A stretch of 64,000 bases of DNA from Asterias amurensis (lineage: Eukaryota; Echinodermata; Asteroidea; Forcipulatida; Asteriidae). Below, piece by piece: positions 22,601-31,920 of the stretch. The DNA is taken from NCBI RefSeq assembly GCF_032118995.1, contig NC_092665.1, forward strand, positions 4,624,001-4,688,000. The letters run 5' to 3'. The first letter of the stretch is position 1. Each line of letters begins with the position of its first letter. The notes below the pieces were generated by a model that worked only from the letters and a program-made list of their open reading frames with translations, made no database searches and had not been told where the DNA came from. The translations under genes were made by a program, and so were the position numbers.

Positions 22601-25600
22601 TGTCCATATAAAGTTCAAGATAATGAGGCCCATTTTCCTAGAGCTGCTTTAGGCACGAAAAGGAACTAAGCAGAGCTATATTACTTGCAAGAATAAGGCT
22701 ACCAGCCAAAATACCATGTCACATATGTACCATATGTGACTGGTATCCTGAATTTTTTTCGCTTAGCAGAAGGGTCTTTCTGTGTCAAATCACCGAAAGA
22801 AATTGCAAATTGGCTCAAATTAGGTAAATGGGGTAATCGTGGCCCAACAAGCTCAAATTTCAAATTTAAGCTCCATCTGATAAATGGCTTTCATGCTACA
22901 GCATGCTCTTTCTCCTCCATTTCGGTCAAAATGCGCCTGACTGCGGATAGTCAAACGACCATCAATTGAAAACCACTGGGTCAAACTGGTTGAAAATTAA
23001 TGTCTTTGGAGAGGTGCCTTTGTGTGATTTGACACGGAATGACCCAGAAACATTTAAAGGCACTGGACACCTTTAGTAATTGTCGAAGACCATTCTCCTC
23101 ACTTGGTGTATCTCAACATATGCATAAAATAACAAGCGTTTGAAAATTTGAGCTCAATTGGTCATTGAAGTTGCGAGATTATAATACAAGAAAAACACCC
23201 TCGTCACACAAAGTTGTGTGCTTTCAGATGCTTGATTTTGGGACCTCAAAATCTAAGTTCTCACAATGTTTTTATACTAAACACAGCTCTCAACTGCTTG
23301 TTACCTAGTAAGTTTTTATGCTAACATTAACAATTATTTTGAGTAGTTATCAATAGTGTACACTACCTTTAGAGTCATTGGACCTTTTCGGAACAGAAAA
23401 CAAAATAACAGTTTAAAGATTTACAAATAACTTACAGGGTTAACAGAAGGTCATGGTGAAAGACTTCTCTTGAAATATTAGTCCATGAAATGCTTGAGTT
23501 TTTGAAAAAAACATTAAAACAATTATCAATTCTCGATATCGAGAATTACGGATTTATTTTAAACACATGTCATGACACAGCGAAACGTGTGGAAACAAAG
23601 GTGGGTTTTTCCCGTTATTTTCTCCCGACTCTGATGACCGATTGAGCCTAAATTTTCACAGGTTTGTTATATTGTATGTATAAGTTGTGGTACACAAAGT
23701 GTGGGCCTTTGGACAATCCTGTTTACTGAAAGTGTCCAAAGGCTTTAAAGATATTTAAGGCCTTCATTATTTCAACTTACCCTATCATTAACCTCTTTAT
23801 CCACTTTTTCTTTAGTTTCTTTCTCTTGCTTCTTGTCTTTCTTGCTTTTGGTTTCTTCCTTCTTTACATCTTGTACCTTGTCCTCCTTCTTACACTCCTT
23901 ATCTTTTTTCTCGTCTTTCTTGCTTTTTTTCACCACTTTTAGGGCACGATGGAACATCCCCTTCTGCAAAAGTCTGAAACAAAAATTGGGGCATAAAACA
24001 AAACTTGTCAAAGCAAGATGAAACTTGAAGCCAGTGGATGTCAAAAGGTCTCATTCGACGCCATTTTGATGTAACATCACTGAAATTTAGCAATGAACTA
24101 AATATTCCAATAGACCATTTTGAATATGGCGTCGTCATTCAAACATCTGCCCTACACCACGGCGTCTGTGAGTGTGTGCGTGGAGGTGTGTGGCATGTGC
24201 TGTAGAAATTTATCCGGGAACTCTGTGTGTTGTGCGCTTCAAAAATGTACGCTTTAGACGTGCATGTGGTTTGCCCAACAAGATGGCGACTTTCATAGCA
24301 ACAAAAGGGTTATTCAATGGTCTGTACACAAATGTACAGAAACATACAAATCTGCAATACATAGTATCAATTATTTAGATGTTTTTTGATGTTAACAAAT
24401 CTTGCACTAGAAAGGTATCAAATACAACATTTTATTCTAGGTTGCAGGTGGGCACAGAGTCCATGACCTCTGCCGTCCCTGATCTTGGCCTTGGTGCCCT
24501 TTAAAATATTCTCATAGACTTTTAAGTGGAATGGATGTGCCCCTTCCAAAAGTTGTATCCAGAATGCTAGACAGTTTTTTAGAAAGCCGCGTGGAGAACC
24601 CTAGGTTGTGTGAAACTTCACCCCAAATTACTTATTTCTTTGCTCAAAAGCATTTCTTATGGCATTATAAACATGGTCTTTGTCTAGCATTTATCATAAC
24701 AAAAGCCTATCAGTCATGTCAGTGGAGGCAGTTAATTTGAAGTAGGCGTGGCTTACAGTGGCTCACACTTAATTGATGTCTTGTGTCCATGGATGTTTTG
24801 AGCTGTTTCTGTAGTTCGTTAATTTGTGCCACTGACCACTGTGGGAAAAACCCTGACAAGGGAAATTGAAGTTTCTACTCCGACATTTTAAAGGGCATCA
24901 TGGACCTACCTCTGTACATAATAATAATAGCTACTTTTTATACGGCGCTTTTCAAGCCCGAAGGCGTCCCAAAGCGCTTCACATTATTACCCCTGGTCAA
25001 ACTGGGGTACTTTTTCAAAATGTCCATAGATTTACATTAAACTTACAGGGTTTGAAGATAATGATAGTGGATAGCTTCCCTTTAAATATTACTTACTGAT
25101 GTGCTGTAGTTTTTGAGAAATGAGTAAAACAATGTAATGAAAATTTGTTTGTAAAAGCTTAAAATAATTTTCATGACATTGTTTTACTCATTTCCCAAAA
25201 ACTACAGCGCCTCAGCACGTAATATTTTCAAGGAAGTTTTCTACTGTCATCATGATCATTATCTTCAAACTGTGTAAGTTTAGTGCAAATCTGTGGACAT
25301 TGTGTTTTTTGTCCTACAAAAAAGTACATACATCCTTTAAATCATTCCTTAAACCATCTCAACTCCCTGGGGAGTATACAGTATAGCGCTACTTGGCTAA
25401 ATCAATCACAAGAACCATCTCTGTCCCCACAGGTACCCATTTACCCCTGAGTGGAGAAGCAAATGGTTAAATGTCTTGCTCAAGGACACAAGTGTCACGA
25501 CCGGGATTCGCAAACAATCACCTACCGGTCAAGGTACTGTACCACTGAATTCCTGTCTGTAAATAAGATGTCTGTACTGCTCTTGCCAGATGCCCACTTA

Positions 25601-28600
25601 GAGTCTAAAAGCATATCAACGGCTTTAGACCCTGCAATAAAACAACAAAAACAGCCCAATTTATAAGTGATTGATGGATTGAGTTATTGATAAGGGAATC
25701 AATGTGTGGTGAAGAGGTTTTCAACTAGTGGTTTAAACCCAACGAGGCATGGTTCTTGATAATTTTACCGAGACGAAGTCGAGGCAAAATATAAAGAACC
25801 AGGCCTCGGCGGGTTTAAACCACTAGTTGAAAACCGATTCAACACACTTTGATTCTCATTCATAAATACCTTTTCGGTCAAAAAACATCAACACTTTTTG
25901 GTCAAAAGGTATTATAAATGCAAAAATTATAATTGTTCAATGATTTCTTTCAACACAACAACCCTCCAGCAATGAAATGGTAAGGCCCTCGGATAAACGA
26001 CTCCTTATAAGGAGATGCTGTGCATGTCGCGCGTATCGCGTGATGTTGCACAACTGTTTGAGCCGTTGCTCTCGACCAATAGGAATGAAGACAGTGTCTT
26101 TTAAGCACAGGAGCAAGCGCGTGTGTCGCGCCCATGTTTCAACACTTTTTACTGCAGTGTTATATCATCCGTTCAAACAACCCCTTGTGATGCCCTCTCG
26201 ACCAATCAGAATGGATAAACTGTCTTAGGTATTTATGAATGTTTATTATAACATCTATTCGGGGAAAACATTCACAAGTACATGTACACAAAACATTTAA
26301 AAAGAAAAACAAAATCAAGTTAAACAACAGTGGGATGCCCAGGAGAGCATTACAGTTAATAATATTTAACTGCCACATTTCTTTTCCCAGGTATCCCCAG
26401 ACAATCAGGCAAAGACTTGTATTTGACAAAGCGAGGCCATTTTGCAAATTTATGGGACTCGCCTTGGTAAAACAACTTTTGAAATGACACTAAAACAAGA
26501 CTAGGGCAATCTGTGGCCTCCCCGTAACTTTGGGCTATAAACTGATTTACATTGGAACCCTGCATATGTACAGGCCTGATACTTCACAGAGGCAATGGAG
26601 GCGATTGCCTCCGTTGCCCCTTGCCATTGCCTTGGTGCCCTAGAAATGCTCCAGTAGAAATTTACAATTTCCTCATAGGGTGCCCTTTGCCAAAGAGAAA
26701 TGCCTTGGTGCCCTTGCCTTTTCAAAAATGAAGCATACAGGCCTGTATGTACATATTGACTCACTCTGCGGTTGTGCAGTTAATAACGATCCTACATGTA
26801 TCATAACCTAAATTACATGAAGTAGTGTATAGTTAGTCCCAGCCAATTTTCTATACCTTCCGCCCAGGTAGTAGTTAAAAAGTAGGACAGTTCTTTTAAG
26901 AACTGAGAAGTCTCTCGAACAATCCGGCAAATCTACTCCGCGGTAGTAGAATATAGAAAGACAGTTCTCTAAAGAACAAACTCTACCTGGCAAGTAGATA
27001 CACACATGGTGTTACCAGAAACATTGTTACCTCACCATGCAATGCCTCAAGTCATTGATTGTACTTCAAATATTATTGACAAACGAATGGTTTGTTTACC
27101 TGTAAAATAGTCCACCTTGTGGCCCATGAAGTTGCTGTTTTTGGTGGCAAGGTTGAAGCGAAGATGTTTCCCAACTGCAGTCTCCTCATCAGTTGGTTTG
27201 TCAGCTTGCCCTTCCTATATAGAAATACGTGTAGATACAATTTTATGCCATCAAATTCACATTCAAAAGACTGGGGGAATTAGTTCCATAAATACTGCCA
27301 ATCATCAGGCGTCAGGGCCCAATTTCATTTCAAAAATATGCTTAGCATGAAATTTCTTTCTTGACAAAAAACAGGATTACCAACCAAATTTCTGTTGTTT
27401 CATATTGCTTGTTACTGGTATTCAGCTGTTGTTTGCTTATCCTGAAAATCACGTGGAAATTTGGTTGGTAATCCTGTTTTTATCAAGGAAGAAATTCCAT
27501 GCTTAGCAAATTTTTGTGCTTAGCAGCTCTATGACATTGGGCCCTGGACTTGCTGTGATTCTTGGCTCAACTCAGCAACCACAGCTCCTGGGGCAAAAAG
27601 CCTTTTTGAGATATGGCGGACAGCGGACACAATACGTTATAAGTTTTGGTAAATTTGTGTGTACGTGTATCAGTACTGACGTGTATACACTTAAACCAAA
27701 CAGTACACACCTATCACTTCCACCATATGTACCTCAAAAAAGGTTATGGTCTTCCACCTAATAATATGCTCGAATCAAACCAGGAACACCGGGGCGATCC
27801 CCTACTCCATCAAAAAATGCACTGGGTTCTGTTATGTGCGTTACACAACACACAGGACCAACGTGTAGACATCTGGAAGATGCATGATGTTTTAGTGCCA
27901 AGTCACAGACAGCAAGGATTGTTGAAGTAAACTAATCTGTCCCTTGGTCTTGTTGGATACACCTCCCTGATGAGATGGAGCATGCTGATTATCACCTGAA
28001 ACTTGTTAAAGTCACCTGGCAATATAATTTTTTTTTTCAAACATTAGAGTATACGTTTCTGAACAATATATATATTTTTTTTAATGATATAAATATGTTT
28101 ACAAAAATAAATAAAGTTGTGTGGGGGTGACTCCGCCTACCCTTTTTGTGACATCAATCGAGGCAGAGTTTGCCTCGATCGAACATCGAACACCGTACGT
28201 GCAAGTACATTCAAGTCCTAGTCGTGAGTTTGTACATTTCGAAAAAGTTGTTTTCTGGCATTTTTCCGGCAATGTCGATCTGGTGTATTGCTGCTGGATG
28301 CAGCAAAACAACTAAAGATGGGGTCAGTTTGCAAGTCTTTTCCAGCGCTGTGCACATGGTGCAGCAAACACTACGAGCCGTCGTGCTTCGAGAATCCGAA
28401 ATACACTACACATTTTGACATGAAGAAAAAGGTTCTTTTCTGAAACATGACGCCATCCCAATAATTTTTCAAGCTAGTGGGGAAGTCAAAGAAGGTACCT
28501 GAAAGATGTAACAAACCTAAAAAAAAAAAACAGGTATTGTTTTAACCTTGAGGGCATGTTTTTAGCTTGCGCCAAGCTTCACTATCTTGTGTTGGCACTG

Positions 28601-29639
28601 CATGAATTAATCGCGCCTCGATTGACGTCACGTACAGCCCCCTCTCGGGTCGGGCTTATTTTCAAATTTGCAAATAACATGGAAACAAATGTTTTTAAAC
28701 CTTAGTTAATTGTTTATTCATACTTCACTCATCAAAACACATTTTAGTGACAAAAGCTTTATTTTGACAAAAAACTGCACAGGTTTGTAACACCCCTCTC
28801 ACAGAATGGTTTAGTCCGACTCGGCCGCATTATGATTATGAATGCATGTGGGGAAAGTTTTGATAGTGCCGTACAAAAGAAACTTCAGTTATCATGGTTA
28901 TTGGTGGCTAACGGTCGTAAAACTTTGACCTATCAATGCTTATTTGAAAAACGTGTAGCGTTAAGGAGGCCCAAAATATTGGACCCCTCTTAAAATAAAA
29001 GGCTCACGGGGAGCCTTTTATATATTAAACATTTCTAGAAAAAGGGGGGGGGGGTAGGGGAAAAGTTTCCGTATGGCGCCACCACTTTTTCATTCGATAT
29101 GAAAAGTATCTAAAAATGGAAAAGTTTTCGTATGGCGCCACCACTTTTTCATTCGATATGAAATAATATAGTATCTAATTTACCTCAATGAGATATCCCT
29201 TTTTGTAAAAATGCGTGAAAAAGTGGTGGCGCCATATGGAAAGTTATCCCTAAAAATTACCACAATGACTAATGAGATTTCCCTTTATGTAAAAATAAGT
29301 GAAAAAGTGGTGGCGCCATACGGAAAGTTATCCTCACTGACCAGTGCAATTGCATAATAATCGAATGCCACGTTTGACGTCGGTAATGTTTTGTTGATGA
29401 TCGAACAGCTGCTAGGCGGAACCGCTGTGCGTGATGTGGTCACTGTTCTCACAGGCTACTGTACTGTTTTTATTGACACTAAAAACAGTTTATATAACTT
29501 CAATTCTTTCCAAAACAAGACATACGGAACAGTATATGAATACGCATTTTAATGGAACAGTCATAATGAACAATTTACTTCAATTTTAGACATTGCTTAC
29601 ATCTCTCTTCTTTCGTCGTCTATTCTGACGTTCCGCCAT
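16640..29639 (-). CDS. SEC62: SEC62, ER preprotein translocation factor; eight coding exons
   Basis: Sec62 is a two-pass ER membrane protein. It works with Sec61 and Sec63 in post-translational import of short secretory proteins, and in vertebrates it also acts as an ER-phagy receptor. Exons on the minus strand: 29601-29639, 27100-27214, 25526-25631, 23781-23973, 21838-21933, 19281-19341, 18481-18600, 16640-17043. All have GT-AG borders and phases that agree, giving 377 residues (human has 399). The start is MAERQNRRRKKRD, like human MAERRRHKKR. An N-terminal domain includes KHLRFNLATKNSNFMGHKVD and SKAVDMLLDSKWA. A Lys-rich segment covers residues 87-150 (exon 4). KIKLEPTDDQYF and YVWIYDP follow. 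Membrane spans are about 196-216 and 230-252, then FPNLLADVGILESFQPAY. The acidic tail ends with FEFI (355-358), which parallels the human LC3-binding FEMI motif. Exon joins were made by eye; UTRs are not resolved. Confidence 0.93.
17293..17736. repeat. MITE family G with nested family B fragment, in SEC62 intron 7
   Basis: Family G landmarks (ACATTAAACTTACACCGTTTGAAGATAATGG, the hairpin around TTAGTAAAACAAAG, and GTTCTACCAAAAGTACC) flank a shortened family B piece at 17541-17676 (GAAAGGAACAGGTTGC ... CAACGTGTTCCTC). Confidence 0.7.
17741..18537 (-). repeat. Nine tandem 88-bp copies of SEC62 exon 7 end plus 5' splice site
   Basis: The block starting AAGTCCCTGTCTTC recurs at 17741, 17829, 17916, 18004, 18092, 18180, 18268, 18362 and 18450. 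Spacing is 88 bp, except one 87-bp step and one 94-bp step with a 6-bp ATTTAA insertion. On the minus strand each unit is the last 61 bases of exon 7 (TYYLSLGGAGVVGSVLALAI) followed by GTAAGTTCATCATGTAG and 10 more intron bases. The copy at 18450-18537 belongs to the true exon; the other eight lie in intron 7. Most keep a GTAAGT donor, and the copy starting at 18092 has lost it (ATAAGT). Two sequence types partly alternate, which suggests unequal exchange or conversion. Confidence 0.93.
18649..18791. repeat. Hairpin element with CCGAGACTAAGTCGAGG apex
   Basis: The arms TTTTCAACTAGTGGTTTAA and its inverse pair around GCCTGGTTCTTCATAATTTT. A second copy lies at 25687-25835 in SEC62 intron 2, with the same arms and the tip CCGAGACGAAGTCGAGG. 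Confidence 0.75.
18791..18898. repeat. Terminal fragment of MITE family A
   Basis: The right end only: GTTACTTTATGCATATGTTG through CCAATAGCTGAATAGTGTCC and AGTGTCTTTAAAG. It has a small internal insertion and directly abuts the family D copy. Confidence 0.65.
18893..19228. repeat. MITE family D in SEC62 intron 6
   Basis: It begins TTTAAAGCCATTATACACTT and runs to ACAATACTGTTTACCGATAG. It retains the family's ATTCTCGATAGCGAGAAT hairpin. Confidence 0.7.
19431..19897. repeat. MITE family A with (TAA)n insertion, in SEC62 intron 5
   Basis: The ends are TTAAAGGCACTGGACACTAT and CAATAGTGTCCAATGCCTTTAA. Inside the left part an (AAT)n microsatellite followed by AGACTTTTAATGCGCACATA (19473-19550) looks like an inserted SINE/LINE tail. 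Confidence 0.75.
20023..20542. repeat. 520-bp foldback element in SEC62 intron 5
   Basis: The left arm CAAGTGTTGGGCACCGCGCT...TGCACAAAGACACGAGAAAATC pairs with the right arm ending GCCCAGCACTTG. The arms are about 110 bp and the interior is AT-rich. No transposase frame is seen. Confidence 0.65.
20645..20812 (-). repeat. Diverged MITE family E
   Basis: It keeps GAAAGGGCCAGGGCACCAAG, AAAGGGCACCCTA, GCACCAAGGCTATG and a degraded GGAGGCGATTG core, but the CAGGCCTG ends are lost. Confidence 0.6.
20886..21050. repeat. MITE family C1, second copy
   Basis: The sequence is nearly the same as at 69-232, with the same ends and internal GATCTGAACCTGTCC block. Confidence 0.75.
21960..22400 (-). repeat. 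tRNA-headed SINE in SEC62 intron 4
   Basis: Read on the minus strand, the head is TGTCATGGCCGAGTGGTTGC with B-box GGGTTCGAATCCC. The body has AAGCAAGACACTTAACCATT, and the 3' end carries a TTATTATTAATC tail close to exon 5. It is the same family as 5556-5960. A further body fragment lies at about 27770-27880 in intron 1. Confidence 0.8.
23053..23372. repeat. MITE family A in SEC62 intron 4
   Basis: The ends are TTTAAAGGCACTGGACACCT and CAATAGTGTACACTACCTTT. It is somewhat shortened in the middle and directly abuts family D. Confidence 0.75.
23370..23749. repeat. MITE family D in SEC62 intron 4
   Basis: It runs from AGAGTCATTGGACCTTTTCG to AAAGTGTCCAAAGGCTTTAAAG and ends 32 bases before exon 4. 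The central ATTCTCGATATCGAGAAT is a perfect palindrome here. Confidence 0.75.
24919..25511 (-). repeat. SINE lacking its head, with nested MITE G, in SEC62 intron 3
   Basis: On the minus strand it starts GCGAATCCCGGTCGTGACAC, a degraded B-box region. It continues through GACACTTGTGTCCTTGAGCA and ends in a tail with AAGCGCCGTATAAAAAGTAG and (TAT)n. Family G (25005-25345) is inserted within it. The SINE edge lies about 14 bases from the exon 3 splice donor. Confidence 0.65.
25687..25835. repeat. Hairpin element, second copy, in SEC62 intron 2
   Basis: Same arms as 18649-18791 (GGTTTTCAACTAGTGGTTTA and inverse), with tip CCGAGACGAAGTCGAGG. Confidence 0.75.
26571..26746 (+). repeat. MITE family E, complete, in SEC62 intron 2
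   Basis: It is bounded by CAGGCCTG at both ends, with GGAGGCGATTGCCTCC near the left end and CCAAAGAGAAATGCCTTGG near the right end. Confidence 0.8.
26805..27012. repeat. Short repeat with internal hairpins in SEC62 intron 2
   Basis: Two small palindromes, CAGTTCTTTTAAGAACTG and CAGTTCTCTAAAGAAC, sit between GTAG-rich flanks (CCAGGTAGTAGTT, ACTCTACCTGGCAAGTAG). The flanks are weakly inverted, which suggests a MITE. Confidence 0.5.
27320..27543. repeat. Palindromic repeat GGGCCCAATTTCAT family
   Basis: The arms GGGCCCAATTTCATTTCAAA and its inverse, ending CTATGACATTGGGCCC, enclose AGGATTACCAACCAAATTTC on both arms. Degraded relatives are visible at about 22625-22700, 45468-45600 and 53490-53660. 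Confidence 0.65.
28006..28777 (+). mobile_element. THAP-domain transposon fossil in SEC62 intron 1
   Basis: From 28273 the plus strand reads MSIWCIAAGCSKTTKDGVSL, the start of a C2CH THAP zinc finger, with C-x4-C spacing and KDGVSLQVF. Further on, another frame gives CSKHYEPSCFEN and then KKKVLLKHDAIP, the usual C-terminal end of that domain. The frames do not agree and no transposase follows, so the protein is broken. The surrounding sequence (TTAAAGTCACCTGG at left, GATTGACGTCACGTACAGCC at right) is found in inverse in the foldback at 42829-43390. THAP fingers are typical of P-type transposases. Confidence 0.65.
28985..29340. repeat. Composite foldback with GGCGCCACCACTTTTTCA arms
   Basis: Two forward arms (TATGGCGCCACCACTTTTTC at about 29073 and 29132) are followed by two inverse arms (GAAAAAGTGGTGGCGCCATA at about 29217 and 29301). 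The order is forward-forward-inverse-inverse, as if one element had inserted into the mirror position of another. Confidence 0.75.
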
Positions 29640-29767
29640 GTTGGGAAAAATAACTAGTCAAGAGAGGGCGTAGTACAACACCGCAAAGAAAAACTGGGTG
29701 GTGTGGGCGGGGTGGGAATAGGTGGGGGGGGGGTGTCCCAATTACAATGGTAATAATGTGGGTCGTT

Positions 29768-30010
29768 CTAGGCACTGGACGCGACACCTTTGGTAATATT
29801 TTGAAAGACCAGTGTTTTCACTTTGTGTATCCCACATTGTGCATCAAATAAAAAATCAGCGGGAAAAATCTTGCAGAGTTGCAGAGAATAATGAGAAGAG
29901 AAAAAACATATTTTGATGACAAGTTTCCACTATTTTCTCGTGACAGATGGCCGATCAATCTCAATCTTCGACAGGTTTGTCAGTTTATGTATAAGGTGGA
30001 TTACTAAAGT
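29768..30010. repeat. Diverged MITE family A upstream of SEC62
   Basis: AGGCACTGGACGCGACACCT, AAAGACCAGTGTTTTCACTT and TGATGACAAGTTTCCACTATTTTC are recognisable family A pieces. Only about one arm is present. Confidence 0.5.
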
Positions 30011-30724
30011 GCTTACACTAACTGCCAGCAGCTGTTTTGTTAGCAGAACCAATTCTGTAATGTTAATTCCTTTAAACAAAATGTAATTAACATTTGTTTG
30101 CACCTTTGGTACTTAAACTGTTAGTGATACTTTATTTTGGAGTTCCTGGTTTCAAGAGACATTTTCTTGCAAATTTTGATAAAGATATTAGTTCTACACC
30201 CAGGGCGTGTGCACACATACACTAAATAGAGGCGAAAACGGCAACTTTAAATTTACGCAAATTATGAATATCATTTTCCGAGACATTTTGCAAATTTGAG
30301 GTGAAAATTATATCACTTTTACCCCCATCAGGACGTATTATGTAGCCTATATTACATTATTTAATAGGGTAAACAAACAGAGGCGAAAATGACAATTTTT
30401 TATTATTGTTTTTGAAATTATACACATGCCATGCTTACTTTTTTTCTATTTTTTGATAAGTTGTTTTTGAAAAATTCTGTTACAATTTTGTCTAGGTTAT
30501 GCTACTCTCACACTGTGGCGAATATATAATTATTACGAATATGAATACATTTTTATTTGAAATTCGCGATGAATCGCCCACTGCAAAAGTTGCGCTTGTC
30601 AGACAGTGAAATCTCGCTCGTCCCTCGACCTCTCATAACAATAATACGCACGCTTTACCACTAGTACCAATGGCTCACCAATGCTTACAATGGCAGATAA
30701 CCGTCTTCACTACTTCACTGCAAA
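30010..30724. other. Unassigned intergenic stretch
   Basis: AT-rich, with no gene, repeat family or RNA gene that I can recognise. Confidence 0.4.
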
Positions 30725-31119
30725 TTAAAGGAACACGTTGCCTTGGATCGGTTGAGTTGGTCTATGGAAAGCGTTTGAAACCGTTTGTTATGAAATGCAT
30801 ATGGTTAGAAAGATGTTTCAAAAGTAGAATATAATGATCCACACAAGTATCACTCGAAATTGCATGGTTTTCATTTTACGTCGCAAACTAACACGGTCGG
30901 CCATTTATGGGAGTCAAATTTTTGACTCCCATAAATTTATGGCCGACCGTGTTATTGGACGAGGTAAAACGAAAACCACGGTATTTCGAGGCATATTTGT
31001 GTAGATCATTATATTCTACTTTTAAAACATCTTTCTAACCATATCGATTTTATAACAAACGGTTACAGGACGCTTTTCAAAGACCAACTCGACCGATCCA
31101 AGGCAACGTGTTCCTTTAA
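30725..31119. repeat. MITE family B, complete
   Basis: TTAAAGGAACACGTTGCC at the left and the perfect inverse GGCAACGTGTTCCTTTAA at the right. The tip is GAGTCAAATTTTTGACTC. Confidence 0.85.
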
Positions 31120-31638
31120 TGAAGCGCTTCGAATTGCCCCTCTCACAAGAGTGGCGTATGTTTTTGCGAAGAACTTGAGAAATTCGAATTTCGCGTTGAA
31201 TTCGTCTTATAATATACGGCCTCCGCATGCAGAAATTGGTAGGCCCCCGAGTGCGGATGACTTGTGCACAGTAGTCGTACGGTGTGCGTTGAGCTATCGA
31301 CAGTGTATACGGTTGGGTCGGGCGTTATATACACAGACTATACGCATACGGGTGGGTTTTATTCGGAGTGGGGTACTTCTGTTCTCAGGAGATTCGGTCC
31401 TCCATAATGGGAAATTAACGTGGGTTAAGGAGGAAGATTCAAAAGAGGGCACTATCAGAAGAAGTTTGTACACAGTTCAGCATGTGGGGGGACCGGAAAT
31501 GGTGAAGTAAGAAATGGTTTCTTACTGTTTGTTACATGTCACAAATGGTTTGTTACTGTTTCTTACTGAAGTAAGAAATGGTTTCTTACGATTTCTACTG
31601 AAGTCAGAAATGAGCAAGATTTTTCTCTGAAACTTCTT

Positions 31639-31830
31639 TTAAAGGAACACGTTGCCTTGGATCGGTCGAGTTGGTCTTTGAAAAGCGTTTTGTGACCGTT
31701 TATTATAAAATGCATTATGGTTAGAAAGATGATGTAAAAGTAGAATACAATGATCCACACAAATAAGCCTCGAAATTGCGTGGTTTTCTTTTTACCTCGT
31801 CCAATAACACGGTCGGCCATTTATGTTGAG
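31639..31830. repeat. MITE family B, left half only
   Basis: Starts TTAAAGGAACACGTTGCC and stops at CACGGTCGGCCATTTATG, the palindrome centre. The second arm is missing, about 90 bp before the giant palindrome. Confidence 0.75.
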
Positions 31831-31920
31831 ATTACAAAACAATGTTTTGCCCGAGGTAACAACCCGCATACAACCGACCACGAGATCAATGTAAACGTAC
31901 ATAATCGTTTGCCACTGGGA

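Noticed and set aside
31151-31510. 119-codon plus-strand frame
   Set aside because: Opens with GTG rather than ATG, shows no domain, and lies between MITE copies.
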